Positions 6,089 through 6,210 of a DNA stretch of 6,210 nucleotides are shown one piece after another; positions within the stretch are counted from its first letter, which is position 1, and each line of letters opens with the position of its first letter. The notes beneath the pieces were generated by a model, which saw nothing but the letters and a program-made list of their open reading frames with translations, made no database searches and was not told the DNA's origin. The DNA lies in the NCBI GenBank assembly GCA_027296385.1, contig JAPUJD010000277.1, positions 1 to 6,210 of the forward strand, read 5' to 3'. The translations under genes and the position numbers were made by a program. Source of the DNA: Acidobacteriota bacterium (GTDB lineage: Bacteria > Acidobacteriota > Thermoanaerobaculia > Multivoradales > JAHEKO01).

Positions 6089-6096
6089 GCACAGCC

Positions 6097-6210
6097 ATGG
6101 CAGCCTTCGCCGCACTCGTGTGCCTCGCGGCTTATGTGCTCGGATACCGGTTCTACTCGAAGTATCTCTCCGAGCGGGTTTTCTCGCTCGACGACGCCCG
6201 CGCGACGCCG
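6097..6210 (+). CDS. CstA-family carbon starvation / peptide transporter, N-terminal 38 codons only
   Basis: Only the first 38 residues are in the window; the frame stays open to the right edge. A hydrophobic first helix (AAFAALVCLAAYVL) is followed by GYRFYSKYLSERVFSLDDAR and ATP. This matches the CstA-family segment after the first helix of the conserved domain, where E. coli CstA reads AYRFYGLYIAKNVLAVDPTR before MTP. CstA proteins are multi-helix inner-membrane transporters linked to uptake of peptides or pyruvate during nutrient limitation. The ATG fits the usual start of the short CstA form, which lacks the longer N-terminus of the E. coli protein. The gene is divergent from an exported amidohydrolase, consistent with peptide or amino acid scavenging. 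Family call rests on a short but characteristic segment. Confidence 0.8.
   Translation, partial: MAAFAALVCLAAYVLGYRFYSKYLSERVFSLDDARATP

Larger units (their letters stand above)
5814..6096. other. Divergent intergenic region between the amidohydrolase and cstA-like genes
   Basis: These 283 bases hold no convincing gene. Open frames across them are short and lack family resemblance. They contain the candidate promoters and 12-base palindrome listed separately, plus a small potential hairpin in the amidohydrolase leader (CGGGC at 5875-5879 with GCCCG at 5890-5894, ten-base loop). No tRNA or recognisable riboswitch was seen. Confidence 0.6.

Noticed and set aside
5921..6115. 64-codon minus-strand frame in the divergent intergenic region
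   Set aside because: It overlaps the cstA-like start and the candidate promoters, lacks a ribosome binding site I can see, and resembles no family.

Overview
The window is GC-rich bacterial chromosome (roughly two thirds G+C by eye) with tightly packed genes. No tRNA, rRNA, CRISPR array, insertion sequence or phage gene was seen. The gene content and the habit of placing a -10-like hexamer 7-9 bases before a start codon would fit an Acidobacteriota-like or similar free-living, non-endospore-forming lineage. That placement is inference; no marker gene here settles it.

Layout. (1) Bases 3-2223 hold a three-gene plus-strand cluster with overlapping ends. It comprises a nucleoside phosphorylase/MTA-SAH-nucleosidase-like protein whose start lies off the left edge, a spore-photoproduct-lyase-like (SPL) radical SAM protein starting on the last base of the previous stop codon, and a small eight-cysteine putative zinc-binding protein whose GTG start overlaps the SPL stop by 4 bases. 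(2) Bases 2256-3611 encode an AGCS-family sodium:alanine/glycine symporter with its own Shine-Dalgarno sequence. (3) Bases 3651-4148 encode class I PurE, with no purK beside it. (4) Bases 4188-5813, minus strand and convergent with purE, encode an exported metal-dependent amidohydrolase. (5) After a 283-base divergent intergenic region, the first 38 codons of a CstA-family transporter run off the right edge at 6210.

How the genes may work together. The first three genes look like one module. An SPL-like enzyme could repair or otherwise act on pyrimidine photoproducts, the nucleosidase-like partner could clear 5'-deoxyadenosine or related nucleosides, and the cysteine-rich protein has no known role. 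The symporter, exported amidohydrolase and CstA-like gene are all consistent with scavenging amino acids and peptides. purE is a housekeeping gene that probably has its own promoter.

The most interesting points are the SPL/nucleosidase/zinc-protein module in an apparent non-sporeformer, a Tyr-to-Phe change at a position implicated in SPL radical transfer, an extended -10 promoter embedded in the SPL C-terminal codons, and the recurrent leaderless-type promoter geometry before three genes.
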